DNA of 64,000 nt from Metopolophium dirhodum (lineage: Eukaryota > Arthropoda > Insecta > Hemiptera > Aphididae): NCBI RefSeq assembly GCF_019925205.1, contig NC_083560.1, forward strand, positions 120,253,062 through 120,317,061, given 5' to 3'. Under the pieces are notes generated by a model that was not told the DNA's origin, searched no databases, and was given only the letters and a program-made list of their open reading frames with translations. Both the position numbers and the translations under genes were made by a program. Shown piece by piece: positions 35,891 to 50,359 of the stretch. How positions within the stretch are numbered: the first letter of the stretch is position 1; every line of letters begins with the position of its first letter.

Positions 35891-36649
35891 GAAACACTAC
35901 ATAATTTATGATTTACACGTATATCGTTAACGAAAAAATGTAATGATAAATTTATAGGTCCATTAGAATATTTGATTAACTGTGAGTCTGCATTGGAAAT
36001 GTCGGAAAAACTGCTGAGTATTTACGAGCAGAAGTCTGAGGCAAGTATACATTTGCTTCAACAAAAATTTTTCAGTTATTCAAGGGAACCGACAGATTAC
36101 ATGTCGACGCATATTTCTAAATTGGTCAATTTATTTAGAAAGGAAACTGAGTGTAGCGGGTGAACCAGTTACGGATAACATGGTTATGACAAAAATCTTA
36201 GTGACATTACCAAAAGAATATAAACATTTTTACAGTGCTCGGGATTCTGATAATACGTAAATAGGTACGTAATAGTCTTGTTGATTCGGATTTGAAGGAA
36301 CAGGACGCCGTCTAGATAAAATCAGCTTTATAACTTTTGTAAACAAGTTTTGGATAGGTAACATTTTTTTTTCGGTATTTTTTGTAAAAATGAATAGAAA
36401 TATTATTTTTTTTTTTGTTTTTTTATCAGGATGTCCTGATAAACTCTAAAAGACTATATTGTGTACATTATAATGTCTATGTAGCAAGTTAAATATTACT
36501 TTTATTAAAACGCATGATAAATTTAAATTTAACATTATATATCTTCGATGCATTAAAATGTTTTAACTATATATGTCTTCAGACTATAGAGATTACAAAT
36601 TTGAAGTGAAAATAAATTGTAAAATAATATTTCTGAAAATTGCAGAAAA

Positions 36650-37094
36650 ATGAAGAAATCCAGTTTGTCCGTGCTGCAGGTAATTACAACCATATTATAC
36701 AGTTGTGAGGTAAATGCGCTGAGATGCGAGTTCACCGACTATAGTTCGTGTGACTTTTCACTCGGCACTGCAAACTGCTCTACTACCACTAATGATTGCA
36801 TTGTAGGAAATGGGCCACCGTATTGTTATGCCACTTGGTATAACAATACGTTATTTAATGAAGTGGCTATAAAGTTTAAGGTTATATAACTTAATAATTA
36901 TAGAATTGTATTAAATTTTATCATGTTTTTATTTTAATAACAATTTATAGGGTTGCATTTACTCACGACACGACTGTGAAAAAGCGGAATGCGTGGCAAC
37001 GAATATTTTTCGTTCCAAAAAGATCAATCTGAGTTGCTGCTGTAATATGGATGGTTGCAAATCATTATTTTATGGACCCGGACACTATAAATAG
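36650..37094 (+). CDS. Unit 21: intact ectodomain-like secreted protein (S96I)
   Basis: Intact. It corresponds to unit 17 one block (4820 bp) earlier but without D85V. Confidence 0.7.
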
Positions 37095-37854
37095 TAAACA
37101 CTACATAATTTATCAAACACACGTATATCGTTAACTAAAAAATGTAATGATAAATTTAAAGGTCCATTAGAATATTTGATTAACTGTGAGTCTGCATTGG
37201 AAATGTCGAAAAACTGCTGAGTATTTACGAGCAGAAGTCTGAGGCAAGTATACATTTGCTTCAACAAAAATTTTTCAGTTATTCGAGGGAACCGACAGAT
37301 TACATGTCGACGCATATTTCTAAATTGGTCAATTTATTTAGAAAGGAAACTGAGTGTAGCGGGTGAACCAGTTACGGATAACATGGTTATGACAAAAATC
37401 TTAGTGACATTACCAAAAGAATATAAACATTTTTACAGTGCTCGGGATTCTGATAATACGTAAATAGGTACGTAATAGTCTTGTTGATTCGGATTTGAAG
37501 GAACAGGACGCCGTCTAGATAAAATCAGCTTTATAACTTTTGTAAACAAGTTTTGGATAGGTAACATTTTTTTTTCGGTATTTTTTGTAAGAAGGAATAG
37601 AAATATTATTTTTTTTTTTTTGTATTTTTGTCAGGATGTCCTGATAAACTCTAATAGACTATATTATTGTGTACATTATAATGTCTATGTAGCAAGTTAA
37701 ATATTACTTTTATTAAAATGCATGATAAATTTAAATTTAACATTATATCTTCGATGCATTAAAATGTTTTAACTATATATGTCTTCAGACTATAGAGATT
37801 ACAAATTTGAAGTGAAAATAAATTGTAAAATAATATTTCTGAAAATTGTAGAAA

Positions 37855-38299
37855 ATTAACAAATCCAGTTTGTCCGTGCTGCAGGTAATTACAACCATAT
37901 TATACAGTTGTGAGGTAAATGCGCTGAGATGCGAGTTCACCGACTATAGTTCGTGTGACTTTTCACTCGGCACTGCAAACTGCTCTACTACCACTAATGA
38001 TTGCATTGTAGGAAATGGGCCACCGTATTGTTATGCCACTTGGTATAACAATACGTTATTTAATGAAGTGGCTATAAAGTTTAAGGTTATATAACTTAAT
38101 AATTATAGAATTGTATTTAATTTTATCATGTTTTTATTTTAATAACTATTTATAGGGTTGCATTTACTCACGACACGACTGTGAAAAAGCGGAATGCGTG
38201 GCAACGAATAGTTTTCGTTCCAAAAAGATCAATCTGAGTTGCTGCTGTAATATGGATGGTTGCAAATCATTATTTTATGGACCCGGACACTATAAATAG
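37855..38299 (+). pseudogene. Unit 22: start codon lost, altered acceptor
   Basis: It is the block counterpart of unit 18, with the same 5' end. The following spacer has private changes, 'ggtattctg' and 'tacataaatagg'. Confidence 0.72.
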
Positions 38300-39060
38300 T
38301 AAACACTACATAATTTATGATACACACGTATATCGTTAACTAAAAAATGTAATGATAAATTTAAAGGTCCATTAGAATATTTGATTAACTGTGAGTCTGC
38401 ATTGGAAATGTCGGAAAAACTGCTGAGTATTTACGAGCAGAAGTCTGAGGCAAGTATACATTTGCTTCAACAAAAATTTTTCAGTTATTCGAGGGAACCG
38501 ACAGATTACATGTCGACGCATATTTCTAAATTGGTCAATTTATTTAGAAAGGAAACTGAGTGTAGCGGGTGAACCAGTTACGGATAACATGGTTATGACA
38601 AAAATCTTAGTGACATTACCAAAAGAATATAAACATTTTTACAGTGCTCGGTATTCTGATAATACATAAATAGGTACTTAATAGTCTTGTTGATTCGGAT
38701 TTGAAGGAACAGGACGCCGTCTAGATAAAATCAGCTTTATAACTTTTGTAAACAAGTTTTGGATAGGTAACATTTTTTTTTCGGTATTTTTTGTAAGAAG
38801 GAATAGAAATATTATTTTTTTTTTTTTGAATTTTTGTCAGGATGTCCTGATAAACTCTAATAGACTATATTATTGTGTACATTTTAATGTCTATGTAGCA
38901 AGTTAAATATTACTTTTATTAAAATGCATGATAAATTTAAATTTAACATTATATCTTCGATGCATTAAAATGTTTTAACTATATATGTCTTCAGACTATA
39001 GAGATTACAAATTTGAAGTGAAAATAAATTGTAAAATAATATTTCTGAAAATTGCAGAAA

Positions 39061-39505
39061 ATTAAGAAATCCAGTTTGTCCGTGCTGCAGGTAATTACAA
39101 CCATATTATACAGTTGTGAGGTAATTGCGCTGAGATGCGAGTTCACCGACTATAGTTCATGTGACTTTTCACTCGGCACTGCAAACTGCTCTACTACCAC
39201 TAATGATTGCATTGTAGGAAATGGGCCACCGTATTGTTATGCCACTTGGTATAACAATACGTTATTTAATGAAGTGGCTATAAAGTTTAAGGTTATATAA
39301 CTTAATAATTATAGAATTGTATTAAATTTTATCATGTTTTTATTTTAATAACAATTTATAGGGTTGCATTTACTCACGACACGACTGTGAAAAAGCGGAA
39401 TGCGTGGCAACGAATAGTTTTCGTTCCAAAAAGATCAATCTGAGTTGCTGCTGTAATATGGATGGTTGCAAATCATTATTTTATGGACCCGGACACTATA
39501 AATAG
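39061..39505 (+). pseudogene. Unit 23: start codon lost
   Basis: It is the block counterpart of unit 19. N22I changes the residue just before the predicted signal cleavage region. Confidence 0.7.
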
Positions 39506-40263
39506 TAAACACTACATAATTTATCAAACACACGTATATCGTTAACTAAAAAATGTAATGATAAATTTAAAGGTCCATTAGAATATTTGATTAACTGTGA
39601 GTCTGCATTGGAAATGTCGAAAAACTGCTGAGTATTTACGAGCAGAAGTCTGAGGCAAGTATACATTTGCTTCAACAAAAATTTTTCAGTTATTCGAGGG
39701 AACCGACAGATTACATGTCGACGCATATTTCTAAATTGGTCAATTTATTTAGAAAGGAAACTGAGTGTAGCGGGTGAACCAGTTACGGATAACATGGTTA
39801 TGACAAAAATCTTAGTGACATTACCAAAAGAATATAAACATTTTTACAGTGCTCGGGATTCTGATAATACGTAAATAGGTACGTAATAGTCTTGTTGATT
39901 CGGATTTGAAGGAACAGGACACCGTCTAGATAAAATCAGCTTTATAACTTTTGTAAACAAGTTTTGGATAGGTAACATTTTTTTTTCGGTATTTTTTGTA
40001 AGAAGGAATAGAAATATTATTTTTTTTTTTTTGTATTTTTGTCAGGATGTCCTGATAAACTCTAAAAGACTATATTGTGTACATTATAATGTCTATGTAG
40101 CAAGTTAAATATTACTTTTATTAAAATGCATGATAAATTTAAATTTAACATTATATCTTCGATGCATTAAAATGTTTTAACTATATATGTCTTCAGACTA
40201 TAGAGATTACAAATTTGAAGTGAAAATAAATTGTAAAATAATATTTCTGAAAATTGCAGAAAA

Positions 40264-40708
40264 ATGAAGAAATCCAGTTTGTCCGTGCTGCAGGTAATTA
40301 CAACCATATTATACAGTTGTGAGGTAAATGCGCTGAGATGCGAGTTCACCGACTATAGTTCGTGTGACTTTTCACTCGGCACTGCAAACTGCTCTACTAC
40401 CACTAATGATTGCATTGTAGGAAATGGGCCACCGTATTGTTATGCCACTTGGTATAACAATACGTTATTTAATGAAGTGGCTATAAAGTTTAAGGTTATA
40501 TAACTTAATAATTATAGAATTGTATTTAATTTTATCATGTTTTTATTTTAATAACTATTTATAGGGTTGCATTTACTCACGACACGACTGTGAAAAAGCG
40601 GAATGCGTGGCAACGAATAGTTTTCGTTCCAAAAAGATCAATCTGAGTTGCTGCTGTAATATGGATGGTTGCAAATCATTATTTTATGTACCCGGACACT
40701 ATAAATAG
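40264..40708 (+). CDS. Unit 24: intact ectodomain-like secreted protein (G119V)
   Basis: Intact block counterpart of unit 20. Confidence 0.7.
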
Positions 40709-41467
40709 GAAACACTACATAATTTATGATTTACACGTATATCGTTAACTAAAAAATGTAATGATAAATTTATAGGTCCATTAGAATATTTGATTAACTG
40801 TGAGTCTGCATTGGAAATGTCGGAAAAACTGCTGAGTATTTACGAGCAGAAGTCTGAGGCAAGTATACATTTGCTTCAACAAAAATTTTTCAGTTATTCA
40901 AGGGAACCGACAGATTACATGTCGACGCATATTTCTAAATTGGTCAATTTATTTAGAAAGGAAACTGAGTGTAGCGGGTGAACCAGTTACGGATAACATG
41001 GTTATGACAAAAATCTTAGTGACATTACCAAAAGAATATAAACATTTTTACAGTGCTCGGGATTCTGATAATACGTAAATAGGTACGTAATAGTCTTGTT
41101 GATTCGGATTTGAAGGAACAGGACGCCGTCTAGATAAAATCAGCTTTATAACTTTTGTAAACAAGTTTTGGATAGGTAACATTTTTTTTTCGGTATTTTT
41201 TGTAAAAATGAATAGAAATATTATTTTTTTTTTTGTTTTTTTATCAGGATGTCCTGATAAACTCTAAAAGACTATATTGTGTACATTATAATGTCTATGT
41301 AGCAAGTTAAATATTACTTTTATTAAAACGCATGATAAATTTAAATTTAACATTATATATCTTCGATGCATTAAAATGTTTTAACTATATATGTCTTCAG
41401 ACTATAGAGATTACAAATTTGAAGTGAAAATAAATTGTAAAATAATATTTCTGAAAATTGCAGAAAA

Positions 41468-41912
41468 ATGAAGAAATCCAGTTTGTCCGTGCTGCAGGTA
41501 ATTACAACCATATTATACAGTTGTGAGGTAAATGCGCTGAGATGCGAGTTCACCGACTATAGTTCGTGTGACTTTTCACTCGGCACTGCAAACTGCTCTA
41601 CTACCACTAATGATTGCATTGTAGGAAATGGGCCACCGTATTGTTATGCCACTTGGTATAACAATACGTTATTTAATGAAGTGGCTATAAAGTTTAAGGT
41701 TATATAACTTAATAATTATAGAATTGTATTAAATTTTATCATGTTTTTATTTTAATAACAATTTATAGGGTTGCATTTACTCACGACACGACTGTGAAAA
41801 AGCGGAATGCGTGGCAACGAATATTTTTCGTTCCAAAAAGATCAATCTGAGTTGCTGCTGTAATATGGATGGTTGCAAATCATTATTTTATGGACCCGGA
41901 CACTATAAATAG
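41468..41912 (+). CDS. Unit 25: intact ectodomain-like secreted protein (S96I)
   Basis: Intact; it starts what would be a third four-unit block, but the pattern is broken after it because unit 26 has an ATG and G119V. Confidence 0.7.
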
Positions 41913-42673
41913 TAAACACTACATAATTTATCAAACACACGTATATCGTTAACTAAAAAATGTAATGATAAATTTAAAGGTCCATTAGAATATTTGATTA
42001 ACTGTGAGTCTGCATTGGAAATGTCGAAAAACTGCTGAGTATTTACGAGCAGAAGTCTGAGGCAAGTATACATTTGCTTCAACAAAAATTTTTCAGTTAT
42101 TCGAGGGAACCGACAGATTACATGTCGACGCATATTTCTAAATTGGTCAATTTATTTAGAAAGGAAACTGAGTGTAGCGGGTGAACCAGTTACGGATAAC
42201 ATGGTTATGACAAAAATCTTAGTGACATTACCAAAAGAATATAAACATTTTTACAGTGCTCGGGATTCTGATAATACGTAAATAGGTACGTAATAGTCTT
42301 GTTGATTCGGATTTGAAGGAACAGGACACCGTCTAGATAAAATCAGCTTTATAACTTTTGTAAACAAGTTTTGGATAGGTAACATTTTTTTTTCGGTATT
42401 TTTTGTAAGAAGGAATAGAAATATTATTTTTTTTTTTTTGTATTTTTGTCAGGATGTCCTGATAAACTCTAATAGACTATATTATTGTGTACATTATAAT
42501 GTCTATGTAGCAAGTTAAATATTACTTTTATTAAAATGCATGATAAATTTAAATTTAACATTATATCTTCGATGCATTAAAATGTTTTAACTATATATGT
42601 CTTCAGACTATAGAGATTACAAATTTGAAGTGAAAATAAATTATAAAATAATATTTCTGAAAATTGCAGAAAA

Positions 42674-43118
42674 ATGAAGAAATCCAGTTTGTCCGTGCTG
42701 CAGGTAATTACAACCATATTATACAGTTGTGAGGTAAATGCGCTGAGATGCGAGTTCACCGACTATAGTTCGTGTGACTTTTCACTCGGCACTGCAAACT
42801 GCTCTACTACCACTAATGATTGCATTGTAGGAAATGGGCCACCGTATTGTTATGCCACTTGGTATAACAATACGTTATTTAATGAAGTGGCTATAAAGTT
42901 TAAGGTTATATAACTTAATAATTATAGAATTGTATTTATTTTTAACATGTTTTTATTTTAATAACTATTTATAGGGTTGCATTTACTCACGACACGACTG
43001 TGAAAAAGCGGAATGCGTGGCAACGAATAGTTTTCGTTCCAAAAAGATCAATCTGAGTTGCTGCTGTAATATGGATGGTTGCAAATCATTATTTTATGTA
43101 CCCGGACGCTATAAATAG
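42674..43118 (+). CDS. Unit 26: intact ectodomain-like secreted protein (G119V, H122R)
   Basis: Both exons are open. The intron carries 'tatttatttttaacatg' in place of 'tatttaattttatcatg'. The C-terminal tail is changed at two positions, outside the cysteine core. Confidence 0.7.
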
Positions 43119-43877
43119 GAAACACTACATAATTTATGATTTACACGTATATCGTTAACTAAAAAATGTAATGATAAATTTATAGGTCCATTAGAATATT
43201 TGATTAACTGTGAGTCTGCATTGGAAATGTCGGAAAAACTGCTGAGTATTTACGAGCAGAAGTCTGAGGCAAGTATACATTTGCTTCAACAAAAATTTTT
43301 CAGTTATTCGAGGGAACCGACAGATTACATGTCGACGCATATTTCTAAATTGGTCAATTTATTTAGAAAGGAAACTGAGTGTAGCGGGTGAACCAGTTAC
43401 GGATAACATGGTTATGACAAAAATCTTAGTGACATTACCAAAAGAATATAAACATTTTTACAGTGCTCGGGATTCTGATAATACGTAAATAGGTACGTAA
43501 TAGTCTTGTTGATTCGGATTTGAAGGAACAGGACGCCGTCTAGATAAAATCAGCTTTATAACTTTTGTAAACAAGTTTTGGATAGGTAACATTTTTTTTT
43601 CGGTATTTTTTGTAAAAATGAATAGAAATATTATTTTTTTTTTTGTTTTTTTATCAGGATGTCCTGATAAACTCTAAAAGACTATATTGTGTACATTATA
43701 ATGTCTATGTAGCAAGTTAAATATTACTTTTATTAAAACGCATGATAAATTTAAATTTAACATTATATATCTTCGATGCATTAAAATGTTTTAACTATAT
43801 ATGTCTTCAGACTATAGAGATTACAAATTTGAAGTGAAAATAAATTGTAAAATAATATTTCTGAAAATTGCAGAAAA

Positions 43878-44322
43878 ATGAAGAAATCCAGTTTGTCCGT
43901 GCTGCAGGTAATTACAACCATATTATACAGTTGTGAGGTAAATGCGCTGAGATGCGAGTTCACCGACTATAGTTCGTGTGACTTTTCACTCGGCACTGCA
44001 AACTGCTCTACTACCACTAATGATTGCATTGTAGGAAATGGGCCACCGTATTGTTATGCCACTTGGTATAACAATACGTTATTTAATGAAGTGGCTATAA
44101 AGTTTAAGGTTATATAACTTAATAATTATAGAATTGCATTTAATTTTATCATGTTTTTATTTTAATAACAATTTATAGGGTTGCATTTACTCACGACACG
44201 ACTGTGAAAAAGTGGAATGCGTGGCAACGAATAGTTTTCGTTCCAAAAAGATCAATCTGAGTTGCTGCTGTAATATGGATGGTTGCAAATCATTATTTTA
44301 TGGACCCGGACACTATAAATAG
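43878..44322 (+). CDS. Unit 27: intact ectodomain-like secreted protein (A89V)
   Basis: Open in both exons with the ATG and all cysteines. A89V is shared with unit 28. Confidence 0.7.
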
Positions 44323-45084
44323 TAAACACTACATAATTTATGATACACACGTATATCGTTAACTAAAAAATGTAATGATAAATTTAAAGGTCCATTAGAA
44401 TATTTGATTAACTGTGAGTCTGCATTGGAAATGTCGGAAAAACTGCTGAGTATTTACGAGCAGAAATCTGAGGCAAGTATACATTTGCTTCAACAAAAAT
44501 TTTTCAGTTATTCGAGGGAACCGACAGATTACATGTCGACGCATATTTCTAAATTGGTCAATTTATTTAGAAAGGAAACTGAGTGTAGCGGGTGAACCAG
44601 TTACGGATAACATGGTTATGACAAAAATCTTAGTGACATTACCAAAAGAATATAAACATTTTTACAGTGCTCGGGATTCTGATAATACGTAAATAGGTAC
44701 GTGATAGTCTTGTTGATTCGGATTTGAAGGAACAGGACACCGTCTAGATAAAATCAGCTTTATAACTTTTGTAAACAAGTTTTGGATAGGTAACATTTTT
44801 TTTTCGGTATTTTTTGTAAGAAGGAATAGAAATATTATTTTTTTTTTTTTGTATTTTTGTCAGGATGTCCTGATAAACTCTAATAGACTATATTATTGTG
44901 TACATTATAATGTCTATGTAGCAAGTTAAATATTACTTTTATTAAAATGCATGATAAATTTAAATTTAACATTATATCTTCGATGCATTAAAATGTTTTA
45001 ACTATATATGTCTTCAGACTATAGAGATTACAAATTTGAAGTGAAAATAAATTATAAAATAATATTTCTGAAAATTGCAGAAAA

Positions 45085-45529
45085 ATGAAGAAATCCAGTT
45101 TGTCCGTGCTGCAGGTAATTACAACCATATTATACAGTTGTGAGGTAAATGCGCTGAGATGCGAGTTCACCGACTATAGTTCGTGTGACTTTTCACTCGG
45201 CACTGCAAACTGCTCTACTACCACTAATGATTGCATTGTAGGAAATGGGCCACCGTATTGTTATGCCACTTGGTATAACAATACGTTATTTAATGAAGTG
45301 ACTATAAAGTTTAAGGTTATATAACTTAATAATTATAGAATTGTATTTAATTTTATCATGTTTTTATTTTAATAACAATTTATAGGGTTGCATTTACTCA
45401 CGACACGACTGTGAAAAAGTGGAATGCGTGGCAAAGAATAGTTTTCGTTCCAAAAAGATCAATCTGAGTTGCTGCTGTAATATGGATGGTTGCAAATCAT
45501 TATTTTATGGACCCGGACACTATAAATAG
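45085..45529 (+). CDS. Unit 28: intact ectodomain-like secreted protein (A73T, A89V, T94K)
   Basis: Open in both exons. With three amino-acid changes from consensus it is one of the more diverged intact copies, and the cysteine framework is kept. Confidence 0.7.
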
Positions 45530-46291
45530 TAAACACTACATAATTTATGATACACACGTATATCGTTAACTAAAAAATGTAATGATAAATTTAAAGGTCC
45601 ATTAGAATATTTGATTAACTGTGAGTCTGCATTGGAAATGTCGGAAAAACTGCTGAGTATTTACGAGCAGAAGTCTGAGGCAAGTATACATTTGCTTCAA
45701 CAAAAATTTTTCAGTTATTCGAGGGAACCGACAGATTACATGTCGACGCATATTTCTAAATTGGTCAATTTATTTAGAAAGGAAACTGAGTGTAGCGGGT
45801 GAACCAGTTACGGATAACATGGTTATGACAAAAATCTTAGTGACATTACCAAAAGAATATAAACATTTTTACAGTGCTCGGGATTCTGATAATACGTAAA
45901 TAGGTACGTAATAGTCTTGTTGATTCGGATTTGAAGGAACAGGACGCCGTCTAGATAAAATCAGCTTTATAACATTTGTAAACAAGTTTTGGATAGGTAA
46001 CATTTTTTTTTCGGTATTTTTTGTAAGAAGGAATAGAAATATTATTTTTTTTTTTTTGTATTTTTGTCAGGATGTCCTGATAAACTCTAATAGACTATAT
46101 TATTGCGTACATTATAATGTCTATGTAGCAAGTTAAATATTACTTTTATTAAAATGCATGATAAATTTAAATTTAACATTATATCTTCGATGCATTAAAA
46201 TGTTTTAACTATATATGTCTTCAGACTATAGAGATTACAAATTTGAAGTGAAAATAAATTATAAAATAATATTTCTGAAAATTGCAGAAAA

Positions 46292-46736
46292 ATGAAGAAA
46301 TCCAGTTTGTCCGTGCTGCAGGTAATTACAACCATATTATACAGTTGTGAGGTAAATGCGCTGAGATGCGAGTTCACCGACTATAGTTCGTGTGACTTTT
46401 CACTCGGCACTGCAAACTGCTCTACTACCACTAATGATTGCATTGTAGGAAATGGGCCACCGTATTGTTATGCCACTTGGTATAACAATACGTTATTTAA
46501 TGAAGTGGCTATAAAGTTTAAGGTTATATAACTTAATAATTATAGAATTGTATTTAATTTTATCATGTTTTTATTTTAATAACTATTTATAGGGTTGCAT
46601 TTACTCACGACACGACTGTGAAAAAGCGGAATGCGTGGCAACGAATAGTTTTCGTTCCAAAAAGATCAATCTGAGTTGCTGCTGTAATATGGATGGTTGC
46701 AAATCATTATTTTATGTACCCGGACACTATAAATAG
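46292..46736 (+). CDS. Unit 29: intact ectodomain-like secreted protein (G119V)
   Basis: Intact. From unit 28 to unit 32 the spacer after the gene has 'aacatttgtaaac', and most have 'attgcgtac', marking a recently spread subtype. Confidence 0.7.
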
Positions 46737-47499
46737 GAAACACTACATAATTTATGATTTACACGTATATCGTAAACTAAAAAATGTAATGATAAATTTA
46801 TAGGTCCATTAGAATATTTGATTATCTGTGAGTCTGCATTGGAAATGTCGGAAAAACTGCTGAGTATTTACGAGCAGAAGTCTGAGGCAAGTATACATTT
46901 GCTTCAACAAAAATTTTTCAGTTATTCGAGGGAACCGACAGATTACATGTCGACGCATATTTCTAAATTGGTCAATTTATTTAGAAAGGAAACTGAGTGT
47001 AGCGGGTGAACCAGTTACGGATAACATGGTTATGACAAAAATCTTAGTGACATTACCAAAAGAATATAAACATTTTTACAGTGCTCGGGATTCTGATAAT
47101 ACGTAAATAGGTACGTAATAGTCTTGTTGATTCGGATTTGAAGGAACAGGACGCCGTCTAGATAAAATCAGCTTTATAACATTTGTAAACAAGTTTTGGA
47201 TAGGTAACATTTTTTTTTCGGTATTTTTTGTAAGAAGGAATAGAAATATTATTTTTTTTTTTTTTGTATTTTTGTCAGGATGTCCTGATAAACTCTAATA
47301 GACTATATTATTGCGTACATTATAATGTCTATGTAGCAAGTTAAATATTACTTTTATTAAAATGCATGATAAATTTAAATTTAACATTATATCTTCGATG
47401 CATTAAAATGTTTTAACTATATATGTCTTCAGACTATAGAGATTACAAATTTGAAGTGAAAATAAATTATAAAATAATATTTCTGAAAATTGCAGAAAA

Positions 47500-47944
47500 A
47501 TGAAGAAATCCAGTTTGTCCGTGCTGCAGGTAATTACAACCATATTATACAGTTGTGAGGTAAATGCGCTGAGATGCGAGTTCACCGACTATAGTTCGTG
47601 TGACTTTTCACTCGGCACTGCAAACTGCTCTACTACCACTAATGATTGCATTGTAGGAAATGGGCCACCGTATTGTTATGCCACTTGGTATAACAATACG
47701 TTATTTAATGAAGTGGCTATAAAGTTTAAGGTTATATAACTTAATAATTATAGAATTGTATTTAATTTTATCATGTTTTTATTTTAATAACTATTTATAG
47801 GGTTGCATTTACTCACGACACGACTGTGAAAAAGCGGAATGCGTGGCAACGAATAGTTTTCGTTCCAAAAAGATCAATCTGAGTTGCTGCTGTAATATGG
47901 ATGGTTGCAAATCATTATTTTATGGACCCGGACACTATAAATAG
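47500..47944 (+). CDS. Unit 30: intact ectodomain-like secreted protein
   Basis: Consensus protein in both exons with G119 and P120. It is a good representative of the intact class. Confidence 0.72.
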
Positions 47945-48706
47945 TAAACACTACATAATTTATGATACACACGTATATCGTTAACTAAAAAATGTAATGA
48001 TAAATTTAAAGGTCCATTAGAATATTTGATTAACTGTGAGTCTGCATTGGAAATGTCGGAAAAACTGCTGAGTATTTACGAGCAGAAGTCTGAGGCAAGT
48101 ATACATTTGCTTCAACAAAAATTTTTCAGTTATTCGAGGGAACCGACAGATTACATGTCGACGCATATTTCTAAATTGGTCAATTTATTTAGAAAGGAAA
48201 CTGAGTGTAGCGGGTGAACCAGTTACGGATAACATGGTTATGACAAAAATCTTAGTGACATTACCAAAAGAATATAAACATTTTTACAGTGCTCGGGATT
48301 CTGATAATACGTAAATAGGTACGTAATAGTCTTGTTGATTCGGATTTGAAGGAACAGGACGCCGTCTAGATAAAATCAGCTTTATAACATTTGTAAACAA
48401 GTTTTGGATAGGTAACATTTTTTTTTCGGTATTTTTTGTAAGAAGGAATAGAAATATTATTTTTTTTTTTTTGTATTTTTGTCAGGATGTCCTGATAAAC
48501 TCTAATAGACTATATTATTGCGTACATTATAATGTCTATGTAGCAAGTTAAATATTACTTTTATTAAAATGCATGATAAATTTAAATTTAACATTATATC
48601 TTCGATGCATTAAAATGTTTTAACTATATATGTCTTCAGACTATAGAGATTACAAATTTGAAGTGAAAATAAATTATAAAATAATATTTCTGAAAATTGC
48701 AGAAAA

Positions 48707-49151
48707 ATGAAGAAATCCAGTTTGTCCGTGCTGCAGGTAATTACAACCATATTATACAGTTGTGAGGTAAATGCGCTGAGATGCGAGTTCACCGACTATA
48801 GTTCGTGTGACTTTTCACTCGGCACTGCAAACTGCTCTACTACCACTAATGATTGCATTGTAGGAAATGGGCCACCGTATTGTTATGCCACTTGGTATAA
48901 CAATACGTTATTTAATGAAGTGGCTATAAAGTTTAAGGTTATATAACTTAATAATTATAGAATTGTATTTAATTTTATCATGTTTTTATTTTAATAACTA
49001 TTTATAGGGTTGCATTTACTCACGACACGACTGTGAAAAAGCGGAATGCGTGGCAACGAATAGTTTTCGTTCCAAAAAGATCAATCTGAGTTGCTGCTGT
49101 AATATGGATGGTTGCAAATCATTATTTTATGGACTCGGACACTATAAATAG
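48707..49151 (+). CDS. Unit 31: intact ectodomain-like secreted protein (P120L)
   Basis: Open in both exons. P120L (ggactcgga) is shared with unit 32. Confidence 0.7.
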
Positions 49152-49914
49152 TAAACACTACATAATTTATGATACACACGTATATCGTTAACTAAAAAAT
49201 GTAATGATAAATTTAAAGGTCCATTAGAATATTTGATTAACTGTGAGTCTGCATTGGAAATGTCGGAAAAACTGCTGAGTATTTACGAGCAGAAGTCTGA
49301 GGCAAGTATACATTTGCTTCAACAAAAATTTTTCAGTTATTCGAGGGAACCGACAGATTACATGTCGACGCATATTTCTAAATTGGTCAACTTATTTAGA
49401 AAGGAAACTGAGTGTAGCGGGTGAACCAGTTACGGATAACATGGTTATGACAAAAATCTTAGTGACATTACCAAAAGAATATAAACATTTTTACAGTGCT
49501 CGGGATTCTGATAATACGTAAATAGGTACGTAATAGTCTTGTTGATTCGGATTTGAAGGAACAGGACGCCGTCTAGATAAAATCAGCTTTATAACATTTG
49601 TAAACAAGTTTTGGATAGGTAACATTTTTTTTTCGGTATTTTTTGTAAGAAGGAATAGAAATATTATTTTTTTTTTTTTTGTATTTTTGTCAGGATGTCC
49701 TGATAAACTCTAATAGACTATATTATTGCGTACATTATAATGTCTATGTAGCAAGTTAAATATTACTTTTATTAAAATGCATGATAAATTTAAATTTAAC
49801 ATTATATCTTCGATGCATTAAAATGTTTTAACTATATATGTCTTCAGACTATAGAGATTACAAATTTGAAGTGAAAATAAATTATAAAATAATATTTCTG
49901 AAAATTGCAGAAAA

Positions 49915-50359
49915 ATGAAGAAATCCAGTTTGTCCGTGCTGCAGGTAATTACAACCATATTATACAGTTGTGAGGTAAATGCGCTGAGATGCGAGTTCAC
50001 CGACTATAGTTCGTGTGACTTTTCACTCGGCACTGCAAACTGCTCTACTACCACTAATGATTGCATTGTAGGAAATGGGCCACCGTATTGTTATGCCTCT
50101 TGGTATAACAATACGTTATTTAATGAAGTGGCTATAAAGTTTAAGGTTATATAACTTAATAATTATAGAATTGTATTTAATTTTATCATGTTTTTATTTT
50201 AATAACTATTTATAGGGTTGCATTTACTCACGACACGACTGTGAAAAAGCGGAATGCGTGGCAACGAATAGTTTTCGTTCCAAAAAGATCAATCTGAGTT
50301 GCTGCTGTAATATGGATGGTTGCAAATCATTATTTTATGGACTCGGACACTATAAATAG
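49915..50359 (+). CDS. Unit 32: intact ectodomain-like secreted protein (T62S, P120L)
   Basis: Open in both exons. T62S changes CYATW to CYASW, a conservative change inside the family motif. Confidence 0.7.
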
